Shown: positions 26,805 through 39,175, counted from the first letter of the stretch. The stretch is 64,000 nucleotides of DNA from Benincasa hispida (GCF_009727055.1 NC_052353.1:40719729-40783728), one strand, 5' to 3'. Made by a program: numbers and translations. The notes: a model not told the origin generated them from the sequence alone.

Positions 26805-27130
26805 ATAGACTAAAGTGTTTTTCTTTTACCTTAAAAATTAAATAGATAACAAACTTCAATTTTAGAGACAAAAGTATATTAGACCCATTTTTTTAGGTAG
26901 AGAGTATACTGATCTCTAGAAAAAAAAAATTACAATTTTGGTATATGATGTTTGGATTTAGTAGCATTTTGATCTCTTAATTTTCAAATTCGATATTTTA
27001 GCCATAAGATTTGAGTTTGGTAGCATTTTGGTACTCGTCGTTAAGTTTTTGATAATTAGCAAATGAAAAACTGATACTCTCACTACAAGAAATTTGGGCC
27101 TTGATGTCAGTTGGAAAAACTAAATACAGA

Positions 27131-27210
27131 TATATAATGTCGGTTTCTTTTTTTAAAAAAAAACGGATCTTTAATGTCAGTTTAAAACCGACATTAAAGA
27201 TCCACCCTAA
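27131..27210. repeat. CACTA left subterminal repeats
   Basis: The same AATGTCGGTTT / AAACCGACATTAAAG half-sites as at the right end occur here, but only about four. The Mutator-like insertion begins soon after and probably separated the rest. Confidence 0.75.
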
Positions 27211-27659
27211 TTTTTTTAAAAACTATATAAATATGTGATATTAAAATGGAGAAAATTAAAAGGATATTGTCCTTTTAGAAACTATCTAGAAAAATATTGT
27301 TGTTTTCAAACTATTTGTAAAAACATTGTTGTTGTTTTTTTTTAAATAAGTCGAGAGTTGAAAATTCGACCTAGATAGGTCGAATTTTGAACCCTCGACC
27401 TTCCTTTCATTTGTACGTCGAACTTTGAACCCTCGACCTTGCCCTTCCTAATATTATTATTGAGTCTGTTTAATTATCATTCCGGAGACCTTCCTCTATC
27501 AAAAGATCGTATTTCTAAATTTTCATAAAGTCCCCCTGGAATTTCCTTTTTACAAAAGCTTGTTGAATATTTTTACGGATTCTGTCTATTTCAGCAAGTC
27601 TGACTAAATAACGAGCTAATGAATTTCCTTCCTTTTTCCACTGAACTTCCCAATCAATT

Positions 27660-27775
27660 TGAGAGCGAGATTATGAGAGAGAGCGAGTTTTGATAGAGTG
27701 AGAGTTTGAGAGAGCGAGAGTGAGATTTTGAGCAAGAGCGAGAGCGAAAAGTGAGATTTTGATAGAGAGCTCAAT
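27660..27775. repeat. GAGCGAGA degenerate array, left inverted terminal region
   Basis: Irregular repeats of GAGAGCGAGATTTTGA occur here; the reverse-complement array CAATCTCGCTCTCTC is at 31720-31865. The two form part of the long inverted ends of the Mutator-like element. Confidence 0.7.
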
Positions 27776-28006
27776 ACCGTACAAATTTTCCTTTTTGTTC
27801 TTTTTTAATTACTACACATTCCACTTCTCTTTTTTTTTTTCCTTTTTTTTTTTTTAATTTTCCATTTTATAAAAACAATTTCTAAAAATATTTTATTATT
27901 TTATTAAACTCTAAAAAGAATAAATTAAAAAAATAATAACTCATAAAAATTAAAAATAAAATTTGTAAATTAAATATCTCATTTATATAAAAATAATTTA
28001 CAAAAA

Positions 28007-30009
28007 TCAATGTGTCCCACAAGGCGGGACGTTCGTCGATTTCGAGTGTTTGTCGTAGTCGACTTTCGAACTTGAGGTTGCCTCGGGTTCTTCTGATGTT
28101 GCTTGTACCTCTGCAGGCGCTTCATAATATAAAATATTCATTATGCTCTCCACGACTCCGATCATGTCCATGCACGTATATAGACGAAGGACCAGCCTCT
28201 GAGTCATAATGTCCTGAACAATGTTGGCATCATCATCAATCGGACTAACATAATCAGTTTGACTCTGCGTCTGCATTCATTATGGGGCAACTCTTCCACA
28301 TTATGTGCAACCTCATCAAACTCATCCTCTTCTCGAACAGGTCCTCTACGTCTAGGAGCTGTGGAGGAACAATAGGTATATACGTACATATAATGAATTT
28401 CCTCATATAGCTTTGGTTATCACTACATATAGCTAAAACCTGGTTTGGATCATTCGTAACCTCACAGTCTACTGTTGTTCGATCTCTGTGAATTATAAAA
28501 CAATTAGACAATATTTAAATAAATTAAATAAAAAATAATTAGATAATATTCATTCATTTACCAGATGACCTACAGCTGCTCCCGGACGAGTGACGTAGCG
28601 CCTTGTGATATTATTATACCAATGAATATATTCTGGAGTGACATCTGTGTCAAACTGTTCAAGAGAAACCCCACTGCAATAAACCTTGCACGATAGTGCC
28701 ATCGCACTACCAAATGTGCAACTTTTTCAGACCAATCTTCAGTTCTTAGGTCAATATCATGCAGTACGGGTTCAGTATTACAAGGCGATGAGACATCTTG
28801 CTAAAAACCGAATTGTCTCATTACCGTGTCAGGAAGATGCCACTCACCAATGTGAAAACATATGAGAGGACTCATCGTCCGCCATATGTTTTGATCATTC
28901 GTACGAAAATTAGGCAAAGTATGCATAATAATTTTGTACGGCTCCCAAATAACCTGAAACACAAAATATTATATTAGAGAATATTAAAGACAAATACAAT
29001 AAAAATGTGAATAAAATAATCAATTAGGTTTAGTGTAATGTACCTGTTCAGGTTAAAGCAGATCAAACATGTATCTATACTGGTTGACTACATGTGTGGC
29101 TGTCCTAGTCACACAAAATTTGTCTCTCCACCTAAATTTTTAAATGATAATTTAGAATTTAAATTAACTAGATCAGTGATATAAAAATTAAATTGAATTA
29201 AAACAACATACTGAGAACCATAGACTCGTCCAACTAACTGAGCGTCATTAATATGATGTAGCTGTGGAACCATTGTTGGAAATCGCTCCCAAGCCCATAG
29301 TTACAAAAGTATGAGAGCCCAGCTATCTCTCGAACCTCAGGTCTTGTTGCTTTGCATAATTGTCTATACAACCATGCCAAGCATGCTCCACCCCACGAAT
29401 ACTGCCCTGCATCATGGAGGTTAGCTAATAGTGGCAAGAACATCAAGTGAACAAAATGACTTGATTTATTTGAAAACAGACTTCCACCCATCATTTGTAG
29501 TATATATGCTCGAGCATATCTTATGACGGTTTTCTCGTCTGCATCATCTGTGAGCTCACGAAATTATGTTCCTAACCATATTAAACTTAACCTCGATCCT
29601 TTAATCTTGTCGGCAGGTGGGGTCGCACCGAGGTACAGTTGACAAGCTTCTAACCAGTCATCGTACATCACTCTGGTGACTGGCTCACTGTCAACAAGTA
29701 ACCCCAACAACACTTCTATTCTTGTAGAGTGATAGTGCACTCTCCAACAGACATATGGAATGTATGCCTCTCGGACCTCCATCTCTCGACCAAGGCTATG
29801 ATTAGATGCCAGTCCAACTGAATAAATCCTAATCTGGCAACCCCATAGAATCCAGATGTGCGCAGTAGCGGTAGTATTTGAGGGTGGAGCGGGATAGTAC
29901 GCTGGGAGAACTGTCTTCTCGACGCCTGCAAGATATTTCTCCAGTAGTACGATCTCGCCGTACAACATATGATTGATGAATGGACTGGTCGTACAAAACA
30001 TTGGATCAA
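28007..30009 (-). pseudogene. Plant mobile domain (PMD) protein, frameshifted
   Basis: On the minus strand: LRTSGFYGVARLGFIQLDWH, HTFHMSVGECTITLQE, EPVTRVMYDDWLEACQLYLG, KIKGSRLSLIWLGT, ARAYILQMMGGSLF, AGQYSWGGACLAWLYRQLC, then in other frames RWRDKFCVTRTATHVVNQYR, WRTMSPLICFHIGEWHLPD and LRTEDWSEKVAHLVVRWHYR, ending PPCGTH at 28007. This is the PMD fold (PF10536) of MAIN-like and transposon proteins. A missing base at about 29310 turns the GPLILLQLW motif out of frame, and another shift lies near 29720. Some breaks coincide with plausible introns. It is probably inactive. Confidence 0.75.
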
Positions 30010-30036
30010 ACAGGTCCTAGGTTTAAAGCCATGATC

Positions 30037-30057
30037 TATATATATATATATATATAT
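30037..30057. repeat. (TA)n microsatellite
   Basis: About ten TA units just upstream (in minus-strand reading) of the PMD pseudogene. Confidence 0.95.
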
Positions 30058-30284
30058 TAAAATTAACTATAATTGAATAGTAGAGAAAAATGTGAGGGTA
30101 AAGAATAATGTAAAACTTTATTGATTACAATAAAAAAAAATTGAATATACAATAGATTTATTATAAAAAAATTGAATATACAATAAATATAATAAAAAAT
30201 TGAATATACAATAAATTATAATAAAAAAATTGAATATACACTAAAAAATAAATATATAGTAACAAAATTATTATTTTTCATTCC

Positions 30285-31097
30285 CTAACTATCTGGAGCC
30301 CGTCTTAGTAACGAAGGACACTTCCTTCGATTATGTCCTAACTGGTTACAAAATCCACATCGTTTTGTCAGTGGCTTGGTTCTGTCCAATCCATCTCGTT
30401 GTGATAACGTGAACTTTTCGGTCTTACCAGGTTTTCTCAACAACGATGGATCAGGATGTAAAACGGGCATATTAGGTGTGTGATCCAGAAATCTTCATGC
30501 GGTACAGGTTGAAATTGAGGAGAGTAACATTCAGCATACGTTGACAATTTGTAGTAGTCCTCAATATAAATCTTCGTAGTTCATGTTAAAATTGTGAGCA
30601 AACGACCATAAAATGCGAGCATGGAATGTCGAATGCTTGCCACTTGTTACATGAATAGTACCGCTCGGACCTGTTTAGCCTCAATATTTGAACGTTTCCT
30701 CCTTTGGCATTGAGACTATGATGTTCGGTCTTCACATGAAACACACTTTCATATTGATCGTATGATTGTACTTCATGTTTACTAGATCGTGCAGCCCATT
30801 TATTTATTTTATCGTGTGCACACCTGGATTTTTACTCCACTTAGTATTATAAAATATGTTTGAAATAAATTATTATTAATATATATATATATATATAAAA
30901 TAATATTATCGGGTGTATTTATCTTGACGCTCCAATACATCCCTTATTTCTTGTCTTCTTTTCTCGAAATAGTTCACGCATTTGAAGAATGTTATATGAG
31001 CAAGAGCATTTATAGGCAACATTCGAGCTCCTTTGAGGACTCCATTTATGCACTTTGATAGATTTTTCATCATCCACCCATATCTGAATCCTTCATC
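30285..31097 (-). pseudogene. Mutator-like transposase C-terminus with SWIM and CCHC fingers
   Basis: The minus strand reads DEGFRYGWMMKNLSKCINGV and LKGARMLPINALAHITF (31088-30990), the usual MuDR-type transposase core end. YSCNKWQAFDIPCSH follows (SWIM zinc finger, near 30650) and then RCGFCNQLGHNRRKCP (CCHC knuckle, near 30340). The N-terminal DDE part is absent. Stops between the segments show decay, though some may be introns. Confidence 0.75.
30880..30897. repeat. (AT)n microsatellite
   Basis: Nine AT units between the SWIM and core parts of the Mutator transposase remnant, probably in an old intron. Confidence 0.95.
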
Positions 31098-31104
31098 ATG
31101 TAAC

Positions 31105-31538
31105 ATGATGTAGCTGTGGAGCCATTGTTGAAAATCGCTCCCAAGCCCATAGTTGCAAAAGTATGAGAGGCCCAACTATCTCTCGAACCTCAGGTCTTGT
31201 TGCTTTGCATAGTTGTCTATACAACCATGCCAAGCATGCTCCACCCCACGAATACCGCCCTGCATCATGGAGGTTAGCTAACAGTGACAGGAACATCAAG
31301 TGAACAAAATGGCTTGATTTATTTGAAAATAGACTTCCACCCATCATTTGTAGTATATATGCTCGCGCATATATTATGACGGTTTCCTTGTCTGCATCAT
31401 CTGTGAGCTCACAAAATTGTGTTCCTAACCATATTAAACTTAACCTCGATCCTTTAATCTTGTTGGCAGGGGGGTCGCACCGAGGTACAGTTGACCAACT
31501 TCTAACCAATCATCGTACATCACTCCGGTGACCGGTTC
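31105..31538 (-). pseudogene. Second PMD fragment, duplicate of 29253-29686
   Basis: The 434-bp segment is nearly identical to 29253-29686 in the same orientation. It keeps EIVGPLILLQLWAWERF, which is frameshifted in the other copy, but has lost one G in the GGGGGG run near 31470 that the other copy keeps. It stops abruptly at CATGTTA, where the transposase fragment starts. Confidence 0.85.
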
Positions 31539-31719
31539 TCTCCTACAAAGTGTACTAATTAATTATAACATAGCATCCATTAATGATAGTTCTTATGGTT
31601 AAATTAATTAAAACCTTTTAACAACATATGTATGAGAAATGTTGACGATATGAGATGATTGTATAGGATTAATTAGACTAAGCTTATCGTGATTGTGTAA
31701 AGAGCATTAATCATGGCCG

Positions 31720-31865
31720 CTCTCTCTTTCAATCTCGCTCTCTCCTACAATTTCGCTTTCAATCTCACTCTCTCCTACAATCTCGCTTTCAATCTCGCTC
31801 TCTTAGTCTCACTCTCTTCTTCAATCTCGCTCTCTCCTACAATCTTGCTCTCTCTTACAATCTAC
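31720..31865. repeat. CTCGCTCTC degenerate array, right inverted terminal region
   Basis: Several copies of TCTCCTACAATCTCGCTTTC with small changes occur here. The array lies upstream of the minus-strand PMD/transposase fragments and may have served as their CT-rich leader. Confidence 0.7.
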
Positions 31866-32276
31866 TTCACCCACTTATCTTCCTTGTCGAGGGTTGAAGT
31901 TTCGACTTATCTTTGTCAAGACTATAAAAAATTAGCGAGATTCCCTTCTAGAGCGAGATCCTCATCACAAAATTAGCGAGATTTCCATGTATGTCGAAAC
32001 TTCAACCCTCGACAACCTTAAAGTGTTTCTTTGTTTGTCGAAACTTCAACCCCTCAACAACCCTAATTTACGTATTTTTTCCAAGTTTTTGTTTGTTTGT
32101 CGAGTTCTCAACGTTCGACCTCTACATTAGTCGAATCCTCAATCCTCGACTTCTAGCCTCGAACTCCCAAAACAACAATATTTCTCTAATAAGTTTCAAA
32201 ACAACAATATTTCTCTAATAAGTTTTGAAAACAACAATATTAATATTAAAGGTCCTATTAAAATCAAACAAACCAT

Positions 32277-35235
32277 AGCCTCTTTCATCCCTTTCTCTTC
32301 CTCTCTCCCTTCTCCACCGCCCCTCCCCCTTCTCTTCCTCCTTCCCCTTTAACTCAATTTTTTGTGTTAAGTAGATCACTGAATATGCAACCAAAGAAAG
32401 GACGAGTTTGTCTTCAACAATGTAAACGTAATGGCCGACGCAACTATGACTTATTTAGGAAAAGACTTCATCGTTCTGACTTGGTCCGTCAGCATTCTCA
32501 TTGATTGTCAAGAGGAAGTTTACATCACAACAAAGGTCAACACATAAACCTTTGTTAAAGGAAAACAAGGCCGAGGACTAACCCGAGGTTTTAGAATGGA
32601 CAAGGCCGAGGTCGAGGATGAACTCGTGATTTCTGTAGCAGAACCAGTCCTTGTCTTAACACCCTCTTTATGATTTATTTCCCAATCGACCACTTTTGAT
32701 TCTTTTCGCTGTTGATTCTCTCTAGGTACTTCTGAATTGGCACAATTTTATACTCACTAACGTTTTCTCTTCGTCAGTGTAACATAACTTCTCCGACAAC
32801 TCACTTGCAAGAATTGTCAATATTCATCTTAATATCCACTTGACTCTTTGATGCCTTATCTGGCTAGTTATATTCTTCTCTTAATTTCTCTATCTCTGTA
32901 TCTTTAAGAAGAAAGAAGTATTTTTGTTTAAATTTTTTTGATTAGAATGAGAAAAAAAAGGAGGGCTTTGTGATATTTGATACTAGAATTGTCAATATTT
33001 TGTTCTTTGCAATTATTTGTAAGCTAAATGCCAATTTCAAGGCTAGCTTTTGGGATTAGAGGGGTTGGTACTCTGAATTTCAACATTTATGACGTGAGAC
33101 TTAACCTCGTATCTATCTGTCACGTATCTATCTAGTTTATAAATTCTATCTCCATATCTGTTAGAAGAAGATTGTTGCTGTTTAGATTGATGGAAACGTA
33201 GTTTTGAATTTCTTTTTATATTGCTATATTGATGGAAACATAGTTTTGAATTTCTTTTGATTGTTGTTTTGATTAGATACTTGTAAAGTTTTGATCTTTG
33301 TAGCTGATGATTGGTCATGTTTGGTTGACAAAATGGACTTGTTCTTTGGTCAGAAGTGGGAGAGATAATTGAGGAACTTTAGAAATTGAGTTGGTGATTC
33401 AATTTTATTCTATGATTCAACAATATCGTTTCGTTCTTTGATTGCCTTCAACTGTGACATTTCGTCTCTGTTTTAGTATTCCCTTCTCGTTCTCCAAATT
33501 TGAATTTTATTGGCTTTTCTCCCTGATTGGATTATTATTTGAATTATCATTATTGGTGATGAAGAGTTTTATGGCCATCTTGGATTTCAACGCAAAGAAA
33601 TACAAGTTTTATGGCTAGGTCTGATAACACTTTTTGGATTATCTTTATGATTTCAATGCAATAAAACTTTCTTGAAAACTATACAATCAAAACAAAGTTA
33701 CCAAAGCTCATAAGGGTTACATAACAAAGCTCATATTGATTAAAACTAATATTGTCTTTGTGATAATTTTTTTTTGCTCAGATTGAAAAGTTGTTTGTGA
33801 TTTCTATTGAGCTCATATTAGTTCTAATATCTAAACTTTGTTTTGATAGTATAGATTTCAAGAAAAATGACTTTTGTTTGAGGAAATGAAATTTTGTAGT
33901 TTTCTCGTCTATTCCAAAATACAATTTTGTTGTTTGAGGAGATAAATTTGTATAGTTTCTTGTGTTTGTAAGTTTTGTTGTTTTTGCATAATTTATTATA
34001 TTTCTAATTAGTTTTTTTCTTCACATTGATAATATTTAGTTGCTCAAATTGATATTCATACATACTTTTAGAATGTTACTTACTGTAGAATATACCAACC
34101 GTTTAGATACCTTTATGGAAACAGAAGCTTGTAAGTTGTAATCAAGAAGAGATGATATCAACTAAGGCAACCTTTAAGTTTTAGCCTATGTTTTTGCTTC
34201 CTTTTGATTTTTGAGTGGCATGTTGTTTGAAATTTAGGTGTAAAATATGTAGGTGTATTGTTTAGGATATAAAACTTTCCATGGAGCTTCACGTTTCTAA
34301 AAATATATGTTTTTGGCTATTGGGTGGGATATGATTGATGTAATAATGACCGAGCTCTTTGATTGGACTCATGCATAAACACTTCAATCTTCATTGCCAT
34401 TGCTAGCTTATTCATTTGTTCTTTTACTTTTATATTGATATGGAATTAGACTCCTTAGATGTTATCATGGTTTTGCTTCTTGTTTCACTTTTCTTCTCCT
34501 TTCAGATTGCAATTATGTCGAAGGGAATTCTCGTTCAAGAAAACTAGGGAGGTTAGAAGACTTGGAAAGGCATAGGTATTGTGGCTTCTTCTTTTTCTTT
34601 GGTTTTTTGTTTTGTTTTTGTTGGTGGTGGGATTTGTTAGCTTTTGTTTCTTATAGTGTGTGTTTTCCTAATGTGTTGTAGAGACGAATAAGAAGAGATC
34701 ATTTCTTGGCGACCTTGTTGGTGGAGTAAGTTTTTGTGATTGCTGGTTTGGTTTTGATTAGATTTTACTTCATGAAAAGAGGGGGCAGGGCTTAATTGTT
34801 TTTTATTTGTCTTCGTTATGGGATTTTTACTTGGTGTGTCTACCTATTTCTTTAAACATTTAAGATAAATTTAAATACAACTAGTTTGAATGCAACTACC
34901 TACTTTTTTTAGTATGTTCATGTTATCATGAAAAAAATGAACAAAAAAACTACATCTGGTAAACAAGATGACTGTATGCTCATAAATTTGTTCAATGAGG
35001 TTTATAATATGCTAATCACTTTGTGTTGCACGTGTTGTGAACTTGCTCCAAAATGCATTTTCTCAAATTTCTCCATTATATTACGCGAAGAATCGATCAA
35101 AGAATCTAATGTCATAAAATATGGGAATCATTAGCGGGCAGGATATGTTCGAGACATATGGTGGAAATAGTGATGAAGATGATGAAGAGTTTGTTGATTT
35201 GGATGATCGACTCTATTGTGGTAAGTTTGTATAAA
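32277..35235 (+). other. CACTA interior with exon-like segments, origin unknown
   Basis: A CT-rich leader-like tract (32277-32355) is followed by a short frame starting MQPKKGRVCLQQCKRNGRRN (from 32392). Later short segments are flanked by AG and GTAAG/GTATT (34506-34575 and 34681-34727), and an acidic frame FETYGGNSDEDDEEFVDLDD lies near 35145-35210, followed by GGTAAG. The pattern is that of a captured or decayed spliced gene. I do not recognise the protein, and no frame spans more than one segment. Confidence 0.25.
34928..35134 (+). other. Short open frame in the CACTA interior, unrecognised
   Basis: A 68-codon frame starts MKKMNKKTTSGKQDDCML and holds clustered cysteines (CCTCCELAPKC). 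It has no match I know. It lies just before the acidic exon-like segment and may be part of the same lost gene. Confidence 0.15.
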
Positions 35236-35609
35236 TATAGTTTCCATACTTCATGGCAATTTCTTTTAGTATGATTCATTTATTTTTAAATTATTCTTGA
35301 TTTTATATACTTAAGCAAGCATGTCTTCTTTGTAGATTTTTTTGGGATAGTAATGACACTCCAAAGTAGACAACCAGCTCCCTCAATCTTCAGTTAATTT
35401 TTTGTATTTGTTAAAAGTTAAGTTGTATATTCAAAAGCAATTAAGATTTTATTTTGGGATTTTTTGATACGTAAGCCGCCAACTATTGTTTTGTAAGTAT
35501 AAATTTTGTTATTCTCTTTCGGACTAACTATTATTCATATTAGATTTAAATTTTTGTGTTTGTTGAGATTTTAATATATAAAAATAATTATTTTTTGTGG
35601 ATAAATTAT

Positions 35610-35925
35610 TATAATGTCGTTTTTAACTTTTTGACCGACATTAAAGTGAATTGGACAATGCCATGTAAAAAAAACAGACAATAATTCTGGGCTTTAATAT
35701 CGGTTTAAAACTGACATTAAAAGGCTTTAATGTCAATTTAAAACCGACATTAAAGACCTTTTATAACACAATCTTCAATGTCGGTTGTCATTAAAATTGA
35801 CATTAAAGGTATACAATGTTGGTTTTAAACCGACATTAAAGATCTTTTATAACACGATCTTCAATGTCGGTTGTCAACCAACATTAAAGCCTTTTAATGT
35901 CAATTTTAAACCGACATTAAAGTCT
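35610..35925. repeat. CACTA right subterminal repeat array
   Basis: About a dozen half-sites of the motif CCGACATTAAAG (or its complement TTTAATGTCGG) occur in both orientations within 300 bp, often paired as palindromes. In En/Spm elements such arrays bind the TNPA-type protein needed for excision. Confidence 0.8.
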
Positions 35926-36569
35926 AATATTCTTGTAGTGTCTTATTTTAAAAAAATTATTATTAATATAATTAAAAACATTGTTTTAATTAAAAAGCGT
36001 ATCACACCAATTTTACATTAGTTAATTAACATAAAATTAACGACAAGGAACTAAATGCTACCAAACTTAAACATAAGGGATAAAATAATTTTAAAAAAAT
36101 AATTTTAGAGAGGAGATCATCATTAAATTTAGTTTTCTAAATTAAATATATATATAATTATTCAAAAAAAATATTCAAGGATCCGATTAAAAAGTTACAT
36201 TTTAAAAGTTCATGAATCAATTGTGTTTCTTAAAAATTTGATGATTAAATTAAAAGGATATATTTTGAAAACCAATCAAACATACATATATCTTTCAAAA
36301 TTTAAGGATATAAAAAAGAGAGTAAATTTTCATTTTTATTTTAAAATGATTTCAAATGACTCCACAAGTTATATTCAAAATATGTCAATGCCACGTTTTA
36401 TTAATCTCCATCCACATATTATCATTGTTGTTGTTTTGATATAATCCATAGTTTTCTTTTCAAGTCACCAATTAATTTTGATGGGTTTTAGGTTTATTGG
36501 CTGCTTAAAACACATTGAATGCCATGCATCGATTAAAACCATATATATTATTTATTTATTTGACAATGG

Positions 36570-36627
<58 letters not shown>
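36570..36627. repeat. (TA)29 microsatellite
   Basis: 58 bp of uninterrupted TA, the longest dinucleotide run in the window. Confidence 0.98.
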
Positions 36628-36630
<3 letters not shown>

Positions 36631-36691
36631 GTTAATTTCTTACTTTTATGAAAGTTAGGGATGAAAAGTGATATTTAACCTAATATATATA

Positions 36692-37048
36692 TACTTTGGT
36701 TTATAACAATTTAGTCCTTATACTTTAAATTTTGTAACAATTTAACTAATGAACTTTACTATGTAACAGTTTATTCTTTATTATAGAAATTAATGATAAT
36801 ATTTAATGAGATTTCATACATAAAAGACCGTTAAATTGATTAGAGACTCAATATTTTTACAAAATATAAAAATTTACATCATAAAATATTAAAAACTGAC
36901 ATCGAATTTTGATTAATTTGTTTACATGAGGGACTAAATTGCTACAATTCTGAAAGTATAAAGACTAAATTGTTACATACTAAAGTTCAATGATCAAATC
37001 GTTACAAAATTGAATGTATAAGGACTAAATCGTTATAAACCAAAACTT
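36692..37048. mobile_element. Long-hairpin MITE
   Basis: ACTTTGGTTTATAACAATTT at the left is inverted at the right (CGTTATAAACCAAAACTT). Repeated TTGTAACAATTTA / TAAATTGTTACA words pair through the interior. Confidence 0.7.
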
Positions 37049-37507
37049 AAGGACTAAATTGTTACTCTAAAAAAAGTTTAGGGACAAAAAGTGATTTTTA
37101 AGGTATATTTTATTATAAATGCATGATGCAAATATATAACGACATAGAGTAAAGTCAATATAAATATTAAGTATTATGTTAATTAAGAGGGGAAAATAAT
37201 TCAATTTGGGGGAAGATCTCAAATCAAACAAACAATTATTTTTTTTGAAAATAAAACACAATTGGAATGTGATGAAAAAAGGGGAATCACTTTTGACTTT
37301 GGGTTGAGGTGTGAAAGCCTTAATTAATAAAAGAAATAAAGTGAGGCCAAAGTTTGATGTGATAAAGAATTAATATAGCAAATATAGGACCCCACAGAGC
37401 ATGCCAAAACAAATCCCACCTGCCTTATATGCACTACATGCTTTGTCCTTCAATAATTTAATTCCAATCATGTTATTCAATAACAAATTAAAAAGCTCCA
37501 TACCTCA

Positions 37508-37525
37508 ATATATATATATATATAT
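37508..37525. repeat. (AT)n microsatellite
   Basis: Nine AT units. Confidence 0.9.
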
Positions 37526-37910
37526 TACAAATTTTGTTCTAAATTACAGAATTTGTTCCATTTGAAAAAAAAAAAATAGAATTTAGTTTCTATAGTTTAT
37601 AATTAAAATTTAAACCTCATGACTTGATAAAGCTTTCATAAATAGTTCTCATGATAAAGATCATTTACGAGGATTATATCAAACCATTAAGAATATTTAT
37701 GAGATTTTATTAAACCGTATGGACCACTTATGAAATTTTATCAAACATTCATCTAGTTGAGTTGTGTTGAGTTGGAAATTATTATATGGAGAGTTACATT
37801 GTTTGTGTTTGGTGTGCAGAGTTGAGTTGGTAATTGTTGTCTGTGTTTAGATGCAGGGTTGAGTTGAATTGGGATATCTAGTGCTGTTTTTGTAAATGAA
37901 ATTGATTTTA

Positions 37911-37912
<2 letters not shown>

Positions 37913-37973
<61 letters not shown>
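37913..37973. repeat. Poly-T run of 61
   Basis: An uninterrupted T run, inside the TIR element at 37745-39312. A run this long is unstable and its length may be an assembly estimate. Confidence 0.95.
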
Positions 37974-37976
<3 letters not shown>

Positions 37977-38869
37977 ATTGTTGATTTTAATCTTCAATTA
38001 TACACATATTTTTCTAACTTTTCTAGGATAAAAACAAAAAACTTCCGATTCTTTTCTATTCTCAAAACATAACAAATTCTCTACAAAATATTCATATACA
38101 TAACACAAAATTTTGATTTCAATTTTTTAAATACTCAAATAGAAATGATTATTCAATTCAAAAACCCAACTTAATCATTAATTACCATAAAAATTAAAAA
38201 GAACCGAAAAGATTAGTACCATCAAATGAAACTATTGACATTATTTTAGATGGGAGGAATGCCACTTAAATGTTAATCTTGAAAAAACCAAAATCTTACA
38301 ATTCAAATCATAAAACTAACTATTAGATAGTTTTTTTTACCAACTTGTGGAATATGGATTTACTTTTTTCTAAAATCGGTAAAATGAATTTAGAAATATT
38401 GATGTCTAACATGAGCCATAATTTTCAATTTCACTATTTTATTAGAATTATGTAATATTTGAAAACATCAAAGGATAAGTTGTTTAAAACATATCGTTGA
38501 ATTTTTGTTTAGTGAAACAATAATAAAACGTCGTATGTAATATTTTTAAGATCTAAGAAAAAAATGAAATAGAAGAAAAATAATTTGATTTTAAAGAACG
38601 GCCAAAAGAAAAAAGAGAGAGAGGAGGAGTTAAGAAAGAAAGGGAAAAATAAAACCCATACGAGCCAGCCAAAGAAAGAAGAGAGAAAATGAGAAAGACG
38701 TACCAGACGGGAAAAGAAGAGAGAAAATGAGAGAAGGGGGTAAATGTGAAGAGAGCATGAGATAGAGAGAAACGACAAAGTAATTGAGGGAGTTGGGTGA
38801 GTAATGAAAACGCGTGGGAAAATGGGTGAGAGTGAGAGTATAAAATAATGGATAATTAAACCCACTGTT

Positions 38870-39175
38870 TTATTTTTATCAGTGGTCGTCGAAATTGGGT
38901 ACATAAAGGTGGTAGGCAGAGTATATCGCCGGAGTTGCTTGTGCGAAGGTAGTCATTGGAGTTAGTCGCTAGAATTGTCGTTGAAGGTGGTTGGTGGAGC
39001 CCGAAGTTCTTTGTCGAAGTTGGTCGTGCGAATGTAGAAGTCTGAGCTTTTTTTACCAAGATGGTTGTCGGAATTGGTTGTCGGAGTGTCGTCGGAGTTG
39101 ATCACCTGAAGGTGGTCATCGGAGTATGTCGCCAAAGTGTGGTAGCAGCAATCACCAACGGAGATTGATGGGTGG
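38870..39175. repeat. Degenerate GTCGGAGTTGGTCG minisatellite
   Basis: Irregular copies of GTCG(C/T)CGGAGTTG and GAAGGTGGTCG fill 300 bp; the stretch is much richer in G and CpG than its flanks. Confidence 0.55.

Larger units (their letters stand above)
27257..32245 (-). mobile_element. Decayed Mutator-like element carrying PMD genes, nested in the CACTA element
   Basis: Inverted terminal regions: 27257-27780 and 31700-32245. They share AATATTGTTGTTTTCAAA (outermost), GTCGAGGGTT/TTCGAC blocks and degenerate GAGAGCGAGATT arrays. Between them, on the minus strand, lie a PMD pseudogene, a Mutator transposase C-terminus with SWIM and CCHC zinc fingers, and a second PMD fragment. Mutator transposons with a plant mobile domain are known. 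The exact ends and TSD are unresolved. Confidence 0.6.
27081..35940. mobile_element. CACTA transposon with a nested Mutator-like element
   Basis: The left end reads CACTACAAGAAATTTGGGCC and the right end TTCTTGTAGTG, the CACTA (En/Spm) terminal repeat. The flanks are TCT on both sides (27078-27080 and 35941-35943), the 3-bp TSD of the superfamily. Both ends hold subterminal repeats based on TTTAATGTCGGTTTTAAACC and its complement. No TNP2-type transposase frame was recognised, so the element is non-autonomous. The interior is mostly a Mutator-like insertion (about 27257-32245) plus a region with exon-like segments (32277-35235). Confidence 0.85.

Noticed and set aside
38509..38904. 131-codon minus-strand frame rich in Phe, Leu and Ser
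   Set aside because: It reads through a purine-rich low-complexity block inside a TIR element; no family resemblance.
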